Translations under genes and position numbers: made by a program
The notes under the pieces: generated by a model
What the model was told of the DNA's origin: nothing
Seen by the model: only the letters and a program-made list of their open reading frames with translations
Databases searched by the model: none
Source: CAZCFB01 sp964511535
GTDB taxonomy: Bacteria; Myxococcota_A; Polyangia; GCA-2747355; CAZCFB01
DNA length: 64,000 bases
Reading direction: 5' to 3'
Assembly (NCBI GenBank): GCA_964511535.1
Contig: CAZEFW010000005.1
Span: 1 to 64,000, forward strand
Part shown: positions 24,026 to 32,660 of the stretch, piece after piece
Position numbering within the stretch: position 1 is the first letter of the stretch
How the letters are laid out: each line of letters begins with the position of its first letter

Positions 24026-24670
24026 ATGAGCGACAAGGCCCAACTCTACCCGGCCATGCGGCAGGCTGTTCTCGACGGTGACGAGGACGCTGCGGGCAAG
24101 CTGGCCGAGCAAGCCCTGGCAGAAGGGTTGCCCGTCCTGGAGGTCATCGAAAAGGGGTTCGTCAAGGGGATCCGCGAGGCCGGAGATCTGTGGGAGGAGG
24201 GCGAGTTTTTCCTGCCCGAGCTGGTCACCGCAGCCCAGGCGATGAAGCGGGCCATGGCGGTGCTGCAACCGGAGCTCGCCAAGGGCGCCAATGACGCCTC
24301 TCTCGGTATGGTGGTCATCGGCACGGTCAAGGGCGATATCCATGACATCGGCAAGACGCTGGTGGCCACGCTGCTGGCGGCCAACGGCTTCACCGTGGTC
24401 GACGAGGGCGCCGACGTCTCTGTGGAGCAGTTCGTGGAGCGCGCCACCGAGCTGAGCGCCGACCTGGTGTGCGCCTCGGCCCTGCTCACCACCACCATGA
24501 CCATGCAGAAGCAGCTGGCCGACGCCATGCGCGAGGCCGGCGTCAGCGCCAGGCTGATGGTGGGCGGCGCCCCTGTGACCGCCAAGTGGGCCGAGGAGAT
24601 CGGCGCCGCGGGCCACGCCGACAACGCCGTGGCGGCGGTGGACCTGGCGCGCACCCTGGTCCAGCGGTGA
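24026..24670 (+). CDS. Corrinoid (B12-binding) methyltransferase protein
   Basis: The 214 aa protein has the MtaC/MtbC/MttC architecture: an N-terminal helical cap (about 1-90, with REAGDLWEEGEFFLPELVTAA) and a Rossmann B12-binding domain with GTVKGDIHDIGK, where His106 of D-x-H-x-x-G is the lower cobalt ligand, followed by LLAANGFTVVDEGADV. It carries the methyl group on cobalt between a substrate-specific methyltransferase and an acceptor methyltransferase. AAAGGAG precedes the ATG. It heads a four-gene run with the homocysteine methyltransferase 4 bp downstream. Confidence 0.93.
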   Translation: MSDKAQLYPAMRQAVLDGDEDAAGKLAEQALAEGLPVLEVIEKGFVKGIREAGDLWEEGEFFLPELVTAAQAMKRAMAVLQPELAKGANDASLGMVVIGTVKGDIHDIGKTLVATLLAANGFTVVDEGADVSVEQFVERATELSADLVCASALLTTTMTMQKQLADAMREAGVSARLMVGGAPVTAKWAEEIGAAGHADNAVAAVDLARTLVQR

Positions 24671-24674
24671 CCCG

Positions 24675-25568
24675 GTGGCCGACCTGAGAGAGCGGCTGGC
24701 CGCGGGCGAGACCCTGCTGCTGGACGGCGGCCTCGGCGCGCTGTTCATCGTGCAGGGGCTGGAGCCGGGCAAGGCCCCCGAGTGGTGGGTGCTGGAGCAC
24801 CCTGACCGTGTGAAGCAGGCCCACGCCGCCTACGCCGAGGCGGGCAGCGACATCGTGCACACCTGCACCTTCGGCGCCACCGCCCCCAAGCTGGAGGACG
24901 CCGGGCTGGGCGGCCGCTGCGCCGAGGTGAACGCCCGGGCGGCGGCGCTGTGCCGCGAGGCGTGCGAAGGCACCGCCGCGCTGGTGGCCGGGGACGTGGG
25001 GCCCACCGGCCGGCTCTTCCCGCCCATGGGTGACGCCACGGAGCAGGAGCTCGAGGCTGCCTTCGACGAGCAGGTCCGGGCCCTGGCCGCCGCGGGCGTG
25101 GATCTGATCTCCATCGAGACCATGTACGACCTGCGCGAGGCCCTGGCCGCCGTGCGCGCCGCGGCGCGCACCGGCCTGCCCGTGCTCGCCTCCATGACCT
25201 TCGACCGCAAGAAGCGCGGCTTCTTCACCATGGTGGGCGACCGGGTCGAGGCGTCGCTGCCCGCGCTGGTGGAGGCGGGCGCCACGGCCGTGGGCTTCAA
25301 CTGCAGCCTCGAGGCGGAGCAGATGCTGGAGCTGGTGCAGGTGGCGCGCGCGGCGCTGCCGGATGGGGCATACCTGGAAGCCCAGCCCAACGCGGGCCAG
25401 CCCAGGGCCACGGCCGACGGCGTGGTGTACGACGCCGACCCGGAGGCGTTCGCGTCCTTCCTGGAGCGCATGGCCGACGCCGGCGCGAACATCCTCGGCG
25501 GCTGCTGCGGCACCACCCCGGAGTTCATCCGCCTGGCGCGGCCGCTGCTCCACGCCCGAAACCCCTGA
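24675..25568 (+). CDS. Homocysteine S-methyltransferase family protein
   Basis: The 297 aa TIM-barrel protein has the Zn/homocysteine site Cys210 (GFNCS) and Cys277-Cys278 (GGCCGT), plus the N-terminal LLLDGGLGALF and TFGAT motifs, as in the first module of MetH, BHMT and MmuM. The thiol of homocysteine is activated by zinc and methylated. With a corrinoid protein immediately upstream, the methyl donor is most likely methyl-cobalamin on that protein. It begins at GTG 24675; no ATG is available near. It lies 5 bp upstream of the activation-domain gene. Confidence 0.9.
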   Translation: MADLRERLAAGETLLLDGGLGALFIVQGLEPGKAPEWWVLEHPDRVKQAHAAYAEAGSDIVHTCTFGATAPKLEDAGLGGRCAEVNARAAALCREACEGTAALVAGDVGPTGRLFPPMGDATEQELEAAFDEQVRALAAAGVDLISIETMYDLREALAAVRAAARTGLPVLASMTFDRKKRGFFTMVGDRVEASLPALVEAGATAVGFNCSLEAEQMLELVQVARAALPDGAYLEAQPNAGQPRATADGVVYDADPEAFASFLERMADAGANILGGCCGTTPEFIRLARPLLHARNP

Positions 25569-25573
25569 AGCGC

Positions 25574-26218
25574 ATGGGCCCCATCCCGCTCTCCATCAAG
25601 GTCAGCCGGCGCCAGATCCTGCGCCGGCTCGGCTACCCCAAGGGCAGGGAGCCCGCGCCCCAGGTGGTGGGCAGGGTGGAGCGCGGCGTGGCCCTGGCCG
25701 CCGGGTTGATCCAGCCGGCGGGGCTGCTCCGCATCGTGGAGACGCAGGAGGCCGAGGCGGCGGGCATAGAGGCCCGCAGCCCGCTGGTGGGCCTCGGGCT
25801 GGTGACCCTCGGCCCGGCGCTGGAGGCGGAGCAGGCCCGGCGCGACAGCCAGGACGACCTGCTCGACGCGCTGGTGCTGGACGCCTACGGCTCGGCCGCG
25901 GCCGAGGCCGCCGCCGACGCGCTGAACTTCCGGCTTTGCAACCGGGCCCGGGATCTCGGGCACCACGCCGGCGCCCGGTCATCGCCTGGCTACGGCTCCT
26001 GGGACATGCAATGCCAGGCGCCCCTGCTGGAGCTCATCGGGGCCTCGGAGCTGGGCGTCTCCCTCACCGACAGCATGCTGATGATCCCGCGCAAGTCGGT
26101 GAGCTTCGCCGCGCGCCTTCGCCCGGGCAGAGGCCCGTCGGAGGTGAGCCGCGCCCGCCGCTGCGCTCGCTGCGCCATGACCGACTGCGCCTTCCGCGAG
26201 GAGGAGGAGGAACCATGA
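25574..26218 (+). CDS. Stand-alone MetH-type B12 reactivation protein
   Basis: The 214 aa protein resembles the C-terminal AdoMet-binding activation domain of methionine synthase (MetH) expressed alone. The recognisable core is RSSPGYGSWDMQCQAPLLELIGA, analogous to the MetH RxxxGY motif, then LGVSLTDSMLMIPRKSVS. In MetH this domain performs reductive remethylation of inactive cob(II)alamin using AdoMet. The C-terminus carries Cys-x2-Cys-x4-Cys (CARCAMTDC), a possible metal site. The stop overlaps the next start in an ATGA tetranucleotide, so the two are translationally coupled. Acetogens and methanogens use RamA for this job; here an MetH-like module replaces it. Confidence 0.85.
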   Translation: MGPIPLSIKVSRRQILRRLGYPKGREPAPQVVGRVERGVALAAGLIQPAGLLRIVETQEAEAAGIEARSPLVGLGLVTLGPALEAEQARRDSQDDLLDALVLDAYGSAAAEAAADALNFRLCNRARDLGHHAGARSSPGYGSWDMQCQAPLLELIGASELGVSLTDSMLMIPRKSVSFAARLRPGRGPSEVSRARRCARCAMTDCAFREEEEEP

Positions 26219-27654
26219 ACCCCGTGACCGACCTGCTGGACCGCCGTCAGCTCGAAGCCGTGGTCCAACATGCCATGGACACCCTGGCGAAGGTGGGCAT
26301 CTTCTGCGAGAACCCCGAGGCGCTGGCGTTGCTGCGCGACGCGGGCCAGCAGGAGCGCGAGGGCCGCGTGCTGCTGGACGAGGCGCTGGTGCGGCGCGGC
26401 CTCGAGACCGCGCCATCACGGGTGGTGGTGTACGACCGCGACGGCGAGCCCGCACTGGACCTGGGCGGCAGGCGCGTGCACTTCGACCCTGGCTCGGCCG
26501 CGCTCTTCGTGCTCGACCCCGGCACCGGGCGCCGCCGCCTGGCCACCTCCGACGACGGACGCGACCTGGCGTGGGTCGCCCAGGCGTGCAAGCACCTGGC
26601 CGCCCAGTCCACCGGGCTGGTGCCCGACGACGTGCCGCGGGACATCGCTGACCGCCACCGGCTGATGGTGGCGCTGCGCAACTGCACCAAGCCGATCATC
26701 ACCGGCACCTTCCTCAAGGACGGCTTCGCGGTGATGCGGGACATGTTGGCCGCGGTGCGCGGCGGCGCCGACGCCCTGCGCCAGAAGCCCCTGGCCATCT
26801 TCGACTGCTGCCCCACGCCGCCGCTCAAGTGGAGCGACCTGACCTGCCAGGCGCTGCTCGACTGCGCGCGGGCTGGCATCCCGGCCGAGCTGGTGGCCAT
26901 GCCCATGGCCGGCGCCACCGCGCCGGTGACCCTGCGCGAGGTGGTGGTGCAGCAGTGCGCCGAGAACCTGTCGGGCATCGCCTTGCACCAGCTGTGCACC
27001 CCCGGCGCGCCCATCATCTACGGCGGCTGCCCGTCGGCCATGGACATGCGCAAGGGCACCACGCCCATGGGGGCCATCGAGACCATGATGGTGGACATGG
27101 CCAGCGCCCAGGTTGGGCGGCACCTCGGCCTCCCGACCCACGCCTACATGGGGCTGTCCGACGCCAAGAGCGGCGACTGGCAGGCCGGCATGGAGTCTGG
27201 CGTGGGCATGGTGCTGGCCGCCCTGGCCGGGGTGAACATGGTCTCCGGCGCGGGGCTGCTCGACTTCGTCAACTGCCTCAGCCTTGAGAAGCTGGTGCTC
27301 GACGACCAGGCGTGCGGCATGGCGTTGCGGCTGGCCCGGGGCATCGAGCCGCGCTCCGACGCTGACACCGTGGACCTGCTGGATCAGGTCGTGGCCAGCG
27401 AGCACTTCCTGTCCAACCCGCACACCATGAAGCACTTCCGCCAGGAGCTGTTCTTCCCCTCAGGCGTCATCGACCGCGGCTCCTACGGCGAGTGGGAGAA
27501 GCACGGCGACGACGCCATGTCCGCCGCGCAGTCGGAGGTGCAGAAGATCCTCGGCCGCGGCAACCCGGCCCCGCTGGAGCCAGACCTCGAGGCCGAGCTC
27601 CAGGCCATGATGGCGGCCGAGGCGCGCCGCGTGGGCGCGTCGCTGCCCGGCTGA
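26215..27654 (+). CDS. MttB-family (non-pyrrolysine) corrinoid methyltransferase
   Basis: The 479 aa TIM-barrel protein belongs to the trimethylamine methyltransferase (MttB) superfamily. Visible landmarks are an N-terminal MDTLAKVGIFCENPEALALL, the CPTPPLKWSDLTCQALLDCARAG region, and GGCPSAMDMRKGTTPMGAIETMMV followed by GLPTHAYMGLSDAKSGDWQAGMESG. Archaeal MttB reads an in-frame amber codon as pyrrolysine; no TAG interrupts this frame, so it belongs to the non-Pyl group whose known members demethylate quaternary amines such as glycine betaine. The start at 26215 has GGAGGAGGA upstream. The substrate is unknown; methyl would pass to the corrinoid protein at 24026. Confidence 0.88.
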   Translation: MNPVTDLLDRRQLEAVVQHAMDTLAKVGIFCENPEALALLRDAGQQEREGRVLLDEALVRRGLETAPSRVVVYDRDGEPALDLGGRRVHFDPGSAALFVLDPGTGRRRLATSDDGRDLAWVAQACKHLAAQSTGLVPDDVPRDIADRHRLMVALRNCTKPIITGTFLKDGFAVMRDMLAAVRGGADALRQKPLAIFDCCPTPPLKWSDLTCQALLDCARAGIPAELVAMPMAGATAPVTLREVVVQQCAENLSGIALHQLCTPGAPIIYGGCPSAMDMRKGTTPMGAIETMMVDMASAQVGRHLGLPTHAYMGLSDAKSGDWQAGMESGVGMVLAALAGVNMVSGAGLLDFVNCLSLEKLVLDDQACGMALRLARGIEPRSDADTVDLLDQVVASEHFLSNPHTMKHFRQELFFPSGVIDRGSYGEWEKHGDDAMSAAQSEVQKILGRGNPAPLEPDLEAELQAMMAAEARRVGASLPG

Positions 27655-27663
27655 CCCGCGCCC

Positions 27664-28794
27664 TCAGTCCACGTCCACCCGCCGCACGTCGAGGCGCTGC
27701 AGCATGGCGTCCGCCTCCACCACCAGGAAGTGTCGCCCCACGCCGTCCAGCTTCTCCTGGGAGGTGGCGCCGCCGCCGGAGATGTGGGCCTCGATGCCCG
27801 CGTTGGTGAACTTGTGGTGGGTGTGGATATGCCCGTACAGGGTCAGGTCCACGCCGCCCCGGGCCAGGGCCGCGAGCAGGCGCGCGGCCTCGGCGCGCGA
27901 GCGGAAGGCGAGCCCCCGCGCGCCCACCGGGTCCATGGGCGGGATATGGGTCAGCACCACATGCAGCCGCCCGGCGCCCCGGGCCAGCCACTGCTCGAGG
28001 CGCGAGTAGACCAGGGGCGACACGGTGGCGCTGGCCGAGTCGAGGAGCGAAAAGGCGACGCCGCCGAAGTGGAAGTGGAGGCTGTGTCGGCCCATGACCC
28101 GGGGCCAGAGCTCTGGTTCGTCGGACTTGAGCTCGTGGTTCCCAACCGTGGAGTAGAACGGCACCTGCAGCGCGGTCAGCGCCTGCCGGAAGGCGAGCAG
28201 GTCGGCGCGCTGCCCCTCCTCGGACAGATCGCCGGTGGAGAGCACGAAGGCCAGCTCAGGCTCCTGGTTGATGCGCCGGAAGATCTCTCTGACCCGCGCG
28301 GGCGGATCCTGGGTGTCGCTCAGCACGGCGAAGCGCAGCGGGCCAGGGCGGGCGGGGGCGGGGGGCGCGATGCGCAGGCGGTGGGTCGCGCCCCGGGCGA
28401 GGACCACGCGCCATCGCCCGGAGGTGCCGGACTTCACCGGCACGGGCGCCCGGGCCGCCGGTCGCTCGGCCCCCGGCGTGGCGACGGATAGCACGCTGCC
28501 GCGCGGGCAGTTATCCACGGCGATGATCCAGTCCGGCCTGGCGTCCCGGGCCAGGGTGATCTCCAGCTCCAGCGACGGCGCCTGGGCCCACAGCTGCAGC
28601 CACCCCGGCTCCAGGGCGGTGACCAGGGCCAGGCCGCCCCTGACCGCCACCCGCGCGCCCCTGGTCTGGCCCTGGCCCACCGTCTCGTCCAGCAGCGCCC
28701 GCTCGTCAGCAGGGCTCAGGCAGCCCCAGAGCCCGGACCACAGCAGCGCCAGCAGCGCGGCGTGCGCCCCCCAGGCCACGGCGCCCCGGGTCAC
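27664..28794 (-). CDS. Metallophosphoesterase lipoprotein
   Basis: The 376 aa product begins at GTG 28794, which overlaps the stop of the upstream gene (GTGA). This start yields a lipoprotein signal (LLALLWSGLWGC), whereas the longer in-frame extension has none. After an Ala-rich, beta-type N-terminal region, the calcineurin-like domain shows FAVLSDTQD, STGDLSEEG, TVGNHELK, VLTHIPPMD and LYGHIHTHH, the five metal-ligand blocks. It probably hydrolyses a phosphate ester in the periplasm; the substrate is unknown. The gene ends the minus-strand envelope operon and is convergent with the MttB-like gene. Confidence 0.85.
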   Translation of the reverse strand: MTRGAVAWGAHAALLALLWSGLWGCLSPADERALLDETVGQGQTRGARVAVRGGLALVTALEPGWLQLWAQAPSLELEITLARDARPDWIIAVDNCPRGSVLSVATPGAERPAARAPVPVKSGTSGRWRVVLARGATHRLRIAPPAPARPGPLRFAVLSDTQDPPARVREIFRRINQEPELAFVLSTGDLSEEGQRADLLAFRQALTALQVPFYSTVGNHELKSDEPELWPRVMGRHSLHFHFGGVAFSLLDSASATVSPLVYSRLEQWLARGAGRLHVVLTHIPPMDPVGARGLAFRSRAEAARLLAALARGGVDLTLYGHIHTHHKFTNAGIEAHISGGGATSQEKLDGVGRHFLVVEADAMLQRLDVRRVDVD

Positions 28795-29807
28795 TGGCCC
28801 ACCACCAGCGCGTAGCGGAGCCCGAGCCGGGCCACCACCGCCGATCCGTAGGCCAGCCCGAGCTGGATCCCCCAGGGCCCCCACAGCGTCAGGTGCCCCT
28901 GGATCCCCGCGTGCCCCACGGCGCCCTCGCGGCTCTTGCCCAGAGAGAGCCCGCCCACCAGGCCGTCCCTGCGGTGATCGTAGTAGGCCAGGACCTCCCC
29001 GTGGATCCCGCCGGGGTGGCCCAGGTAGAGGCCGAAGCCGAACCGGGCCAGCAGCTGGTGCGCGCTGTCGTCCACCCGCCCGCCGTCAGGGCCGTCGTAG
29101 CTGTCCCGCACCAGGCCGTACCCGAGGGAGAGGGTGGCGAAGGCGCCGCGCAGGGTCCGGCCCAGCGCGGCCAGGTCGAGCCGCCCGGCCAGGTGCGCCT
29201 CGAAGCCCAGCGCGCTCACGCCGTGCGCCGGCAGCCGGAGCTGGCTCACGCCTCCGCGCAGCTCCACGAACGAGCCCTCGAGGGTCCGGCGGGCAGGCCA
29301 GGCGCGAGGGCCTGTCAAGCGGTAGGCGAGCGCGCCCTGGTAGCGCCGGGTCTCGGCGTCCAGGGCGAGCCAGGCGGCGCCGGACAGGGCCACCGGCCCC
29401 AGCCTGAGGTCTGCCGCCAGGGTGGAGAAGCTGCCATGCTCGAAGCGCGGGTCATGGACATGCGCGTACCCGGCCTGAAGCGACACTGACGGCGCCCTGC
29501 CCGGAGCGCGAGCGCCCGGGCGTCCGTCGGTGAAGCTGCCGTACAGGTCGCCGAGCAGTGAGCTGGTCAGGACCCCCGCGCCGGCGGCGGTGAGCGCCAC
29601 GCCCACCCCGGACAGGTGCCGCGAGCCGTGGGACAGGGCCAGGGTCAGGGCGCCGGCGCCGCCCGCGGCCAGGCCCAGCCCTTCCAGGGTGGCCAGCCTC
29701 CCCGCGGTGCGGGGCTCACCGCTGACCAGATGTCCCAGGGCGGCGAAGCCACGCCCCGGCGCCCAGGCGATCAGGGCGGCCAGCAACAGGATGACGGCGC
29801 GGTCCAT
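28791..29807 (-). CDS. Outer-membrane beta-barrel-like protein
   Basis: The 338 aa protein has a signal-like hydrophobic N-terminus (VILLLAALIAWAPGRGFA). From about residue 105 on it has amphipathic strands of alternating pattern ending in aromatic or hydrophobic residues (SVSLQAGYAHV, GAFATLSLGYGLV, LLARFGFGLYL, GIQLGLAYGSAVVARLGLRYALVVG), suggesting a small beta-barrel. No family is recognised. The gene is sandwiched between the DUF5916-type gene (45 bp upstream) and the metallophosphoesterase (4 bp overlap), so it is probably part of the same transcript. Confidence 0.6.
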   Translation of the reverse strand: MDRAVILLLAALIAWAPGRGFAALGHLVSGEPRTAGRLATLEGLGLAAGGAGALTLALSHGSRHLSGVGVALTAAGAGVLTSSLLGDLYGSFTDGRPGARAPGRAPSVSLQAGYAHVHDPRFEHGSFSTLAADLRLGPVALSGAAWLALDAETRRYQGALAYRLTGPRAWPARRTLEGSFVELRGGVSQLRLPAHGVSALGFEAHLAGRLDLAALGRTLRGAFATLSLGYGLVRDSYDGPDGGRVDDSAHQLLARFGFGLYLGHPGGIHGEVLAYYDHRRDGLVGGLSLGKSREGAVGHAGIQGHLTLWGPWGIQLGLAYGSAVVARLGLRYALVVGQ

Positions 29808-29852
29808 GCATCATTGGTGTCCCCCTGCGCGACAAACGTTCGACGGGCGCGC

Positions 29853-32276
29853 CTACAGGTCCCAGCCGTACGACAATTTGGTCAGCAGCAGGTGGCTCTG
29901 ATCCTGGTCGAACATGGCCTCCAGGTCCCCGCCCGGATCGAAGGAGACAGCGCTGGCCCCGTCCCGGGAGAGGGTGGCCGACATCTTGTAGACCAGGTAG
30001 GCGGCAGCGCCGCCGCTCAGGTCCCAGCGCAGCACCGTGTTGATGATCATCGACAGGCGGGAGAAGTCGGCGTCCGGGGCGCTGGCGCTCTGCCCGAGCA
30101 GCACGCGCCCGTCGTCCAGCGGGAGCAGCTCACGGTAGTGGCTGTAGCGGCCCACGTCGTACAGCAGTTGACCGAACAGGGAGACCGTCAGGTCACGGGT
30201 GACGCCGAGCACGCCAGAGAGGCGCGCCTCCATGGCGTCGCGGTTCAGATCGCCGAACAGGTAGCCCGGGCGCCCCTGGCGGTCGGCCGTCTCCACCCAG
30301 CGCGGCCGGTCCCACCAGCGGCGGTACTTGACGAACAGCGACAGCTTCAGCCGGTCCAGCAGGGCCGTGGTCAGGGTCATGTCCACGCGGAAATAGGGGG
30401 ACGATCCCTCCATGGTGAACGAGCTGGTGCCCCCGAGCCAGACCGCCTTGCTGCTGTCGGTGTTGCCCCCCAGGTAGACGTAGGTCTCCTCGGGGCGCGG
30501 GTATGCAGGACCCCCGCGGGTCTCCCGATCGTCGTCCACGGGGAAGCGATGGCCGCCGCCGCACCACAGCTCCCACAGGTTGTTGAACATGAACCAGGTG
30601 TTCACCTCCACCCGCCGGTCGAAGGAGAGCTTCGGCGCGTCGTGGCGGAAGGCGTAGCGGCCCCACAGCGTGACGTACAGCTCGCGCAGCGAGCCGGTGG
30701 GGTTCGGCAGGCGGTGCTGCACGCTGGCCGCGAAGCGGGCCATGTTGGTGCGCCACTGGAAGCCGAGGTGGTTGATCTCGAAGTCCGGGGAGAACGACTC
30801 CACGTCGAGCCAGTAGCGCCAGCGGGGCGCGCCACGCAGCCCGGCGCGCAATTGCAGGGCGTACCCGGCGCCGTCCTCGTCGCCGGCCACGGCGAGCTGC
30901 CCGTTGGCGCGCCAGCCGTCGTCGTTGCGCAGGTCCCAGTCGAGGCCGCCGCTGTAGGCGTCGGTGTCGTCGGTGCCCGGCTCCTCGCTGCCGAAGCGGG
31001 TCAGCCCGGTGGCGAGCAGCCCGACGCTGGCCCACCGCTTCGGGCGCAGTAGCACCCGCGCCGCGGCGTGGTTCCCGCCGCGGTGAGCCACGCGGTCCGC
31101 CTTGCCGCCGTCCGGCTTGCGCTCCACCGCCGACGAGGGGAGCACCACGGCGTCGAGCACGCCGTAGGAGACGATGCCGTGGTGGCCGATCACCTTGGCC
31201 GCGCCGATGATGCGCGCCTCAGGGTCCACCTCCTCTATCTCTCCGCCGAACGCCGCGTCCGGGGCGACGGGGCGGGCGCCGATGCGCCGGGTGTGCAGCA
31301 ACCTGATGGGGGTGCGGAACAGGGTGGCCCCCTCCAGGAAGAAGGGGCGCTTCTCGCCGAAGAACGTCTCGTCTGGCGAGAGGTTCACCACCGCGGGATC
31401 CTCCTCCACCTGGCCGAAGTCGGGGTTGATGGCGGCGCTCAGCGCGGAGCCGCCGCTGAAGCTGTAGCGCAGGTCGAGCCCGGCGTTGGGGCGGAACCGC
31501 TCATCGGGTCGCGTTGAGCCGGCCGGCTGCTGCAGGCTCAGCTCGCCCGCCACGTAGGGCAGCAGCCGCAGCGAGGCCTCGCGCTTCAACCCCTGCAGGC
31601 CGGTGAGCCGCCCGAACCGGGAGACGAAGGTGACCGAGGTGCGCGGCATGGCGGGCCAGCCGTTCTTCTCCTGGGTGCGCTGGATGTAGCGCTCCACATG
31701 CATGCCCCACTGCTGACGGTCCACGTCCTGGTACGCGATGCCGGACAGGGGGATGCGGAACTCGGCGGTCCACCCCTTTTCGTCCACCCGGGCCCTGGCG
31801 TCCCAGACGCCGTCCCAGGAGCTGTCCACCACGTTCTCGTCGTAGATCACGCCGTCGGAGAGCACCCCGGAGGCGTTGACCTGGAACCAGTACCCCCGGT
31901 CCCCGCTCAGCACAGGATCGAGGTAGATCCGCACCCGGTCGGAGTCGGGCGGAGCGTCCCGCCGGCCGAGCCCCAACCGGATCCGGTGCGGCTCCGGGTC
32001 CAACAGCCGCAGGCCGATGTAGAGCGCGCCCGCGTCGTACAGGACGCGCAGCTCGCTGGGCGCGCCGGGGGCCTCGCCCTCCCGGGGGTTACGCTGGACG
32101 AAGCCGCGCTCCACCCTGGCCGCGGCCCAGGCGGCGTCGTCCAGGCGGCCGTCCACCGTGGGGCACCGGTCGCACCGGGCCGCGGGCAGGGCGCGCGCCT
32201 CCTGCGCCCGCAGCCCTGCGGGCCACAGGCTGAACAGCAGCAGGAAGAGGGTGGGTCTCAGTAGAGCAGGTTCCAC
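29853..32276 (-). CDS. Carbohydrate-binding / DUF5916-type outer-membrane protein
   Basis: The 807 aa protein has a Sec signal (LFLLLFSLWPAGLRA, AxA cleavage). The N-terminal domain (about 35-215) is CBM9-like (PTVDGRLDDAAWAAA, LRVLYDAGALYIGLRLLD, DRVRIYLDP, GWTAEFRIPLSGIAY), followed by the DUF5916 region (about 220-807). That region begins RFGRLTGLQG and includes NPDFGQVEEDPAVVNLSPDETFFGEKRPFFLEG, then many barrel-like strands to the end (LLTKLSYGWDL). Such proteins are outer-membrane proteins of unknown role, with an N-terminal domain related to sugar-binding modules. The start overlaps the preceding gene's 3' end by 19 bp. Confidence 0.82.
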   Translation of the reverse strand: MEPALLRPTLFLLLFSLWPAGLRAQEARALPAARCDRCPTVDGRLDDAAWAAARVERGFVQRNPREGEAPGAPSELRVLYDAGALYIGLRLLDPEPHRIRLGLGRRDAPPDSDRVRIYLDPVLSGDRGYWFQVNASGVLSDGVIYDENVVDSSWDGVWDARARVDEKGWTAEFRIPLSGIAYQDVDRQQWGMHVERYIQRTQEKNGWPAMPRTSVTFVSRFGRLTGLQGLKREASLRLLPYVAGELSLQQPAGSTRPDERFRPNAGLDLRYSFSGGSALSAAINPDFGQVEEDPAVVNLSPDETFFGEKRPFFLEGATLFRTPIRLLHTRRIGARPVAPDAAFGGEIEEVDPEARIIGAAKVIGHHGIVSYGVLDAVVLPSSAVERKPDGGKADRVAHRGGNHAAARVLLRPKRWASVGLLATGLTRFGSEEPGTDDTDAYSGGLDWDLRNDDGWRANGQLAVAGDEDGAGYALQLRAGLRGAPRWRYWLDVESFSPDFEINHLGFQWRTNMARFAASVQHRLPNPTGSLRELYVTLWGRYAFRHDAPKLSFDRRVEVNTWFMFNNLWELWCGGGHRFPVDDDRETRGGPAYPRPEETYVYLGGNTDSSKAVWLGGTSSFTMEGSSPYFRVDMTLTTALLDRLKLSLFVKYRRWWDRPRWVETADRQGRPGYLFGDLNRDAMEARLSGVLGVTRDLTVSLFGQLLYDVGRYSHYRELLPLDDGRVLLGQSASAPDADFSRLSMIINTVLRWDLSGGAAAYLVYKMSATLSRDGASAVSFDPGGDLEAMFDQDQSHLLLTKLSYGWDL

Positions 32277-32644
32277 GTACCGGGGACCCAGATCTCCCGC
32301 GGCCCCCAGGACATGGAGCCGAACCGGCTGTGGGCGTACAGCTTGTGGTAGCCGGGGACCAGCCCCCGCAGCAGCCCGGTGCGGTAGGGGCGCATCCAGC
32401 CCACCCGCACGCCGCCGATGTGCATGATCACCATGAAGGGCGTCCGGTTGCGCACGCGCAGCAGGGCGCGGTCGCCATCGCGGACAATCTCCTCGACGGT
32501 GAAGGGGGACTCTCCCGGGGTCCAGGCTCCATCCGCAGCGAGGGAGGGCGCCTGCACCCGTGGGGCAGGTGGCTCCGCCAGCGGGGCGGAGGAGAGCAGG
32601 ATGGCGCCAACCAGGACGCCCACGGTCACGAACGCTTTTTTCAT
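32258..32644 (-). CDS. Small secreted protein of unknown function
   Basis: The 128 aa product has a classic Sec signal (MKKAFVTVGVLVGAILLSSAPLA). The mature part is one compact beta-type domain: SPFTVEEIVRDGDRALLRVRNRTPFMVIMHIGGVRVGWMRPYRTGLLRGLVPGYHKLYAHS in outline, with strand-turn-strand periodicity and a Trp/Tyr-rich end (WGPREIWVPGTWNLLY). GGGGAGGAAAG precedes the ATG. The gene overlaps the DUF5916-type gene and follows the lipoprotein gene by 16 bp. I recognise no named family. Confidence 0.65.
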   Translation of the reverse strand: MKKAFVTVGVLVGAILLSSAPLAEPPAPRVQAPSLAADGAWTPGESPFTVEEIVRDGDRALLRVRNRTPFMVIMHIGGVRVGWMRPYRTGLLRGLVPGYHKLYAHSRFGSMSWGPREIWVPGTWNLLY

Positions 32645-32660
32645 CGCTCTTTCCTCCCCG

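Noticed and set aside
26215..27654. Pyrrolysine in the MttB homologue
   Set aside because: The frame contains no in-frame TAG before the terminal stop, so no Pyl is needed.
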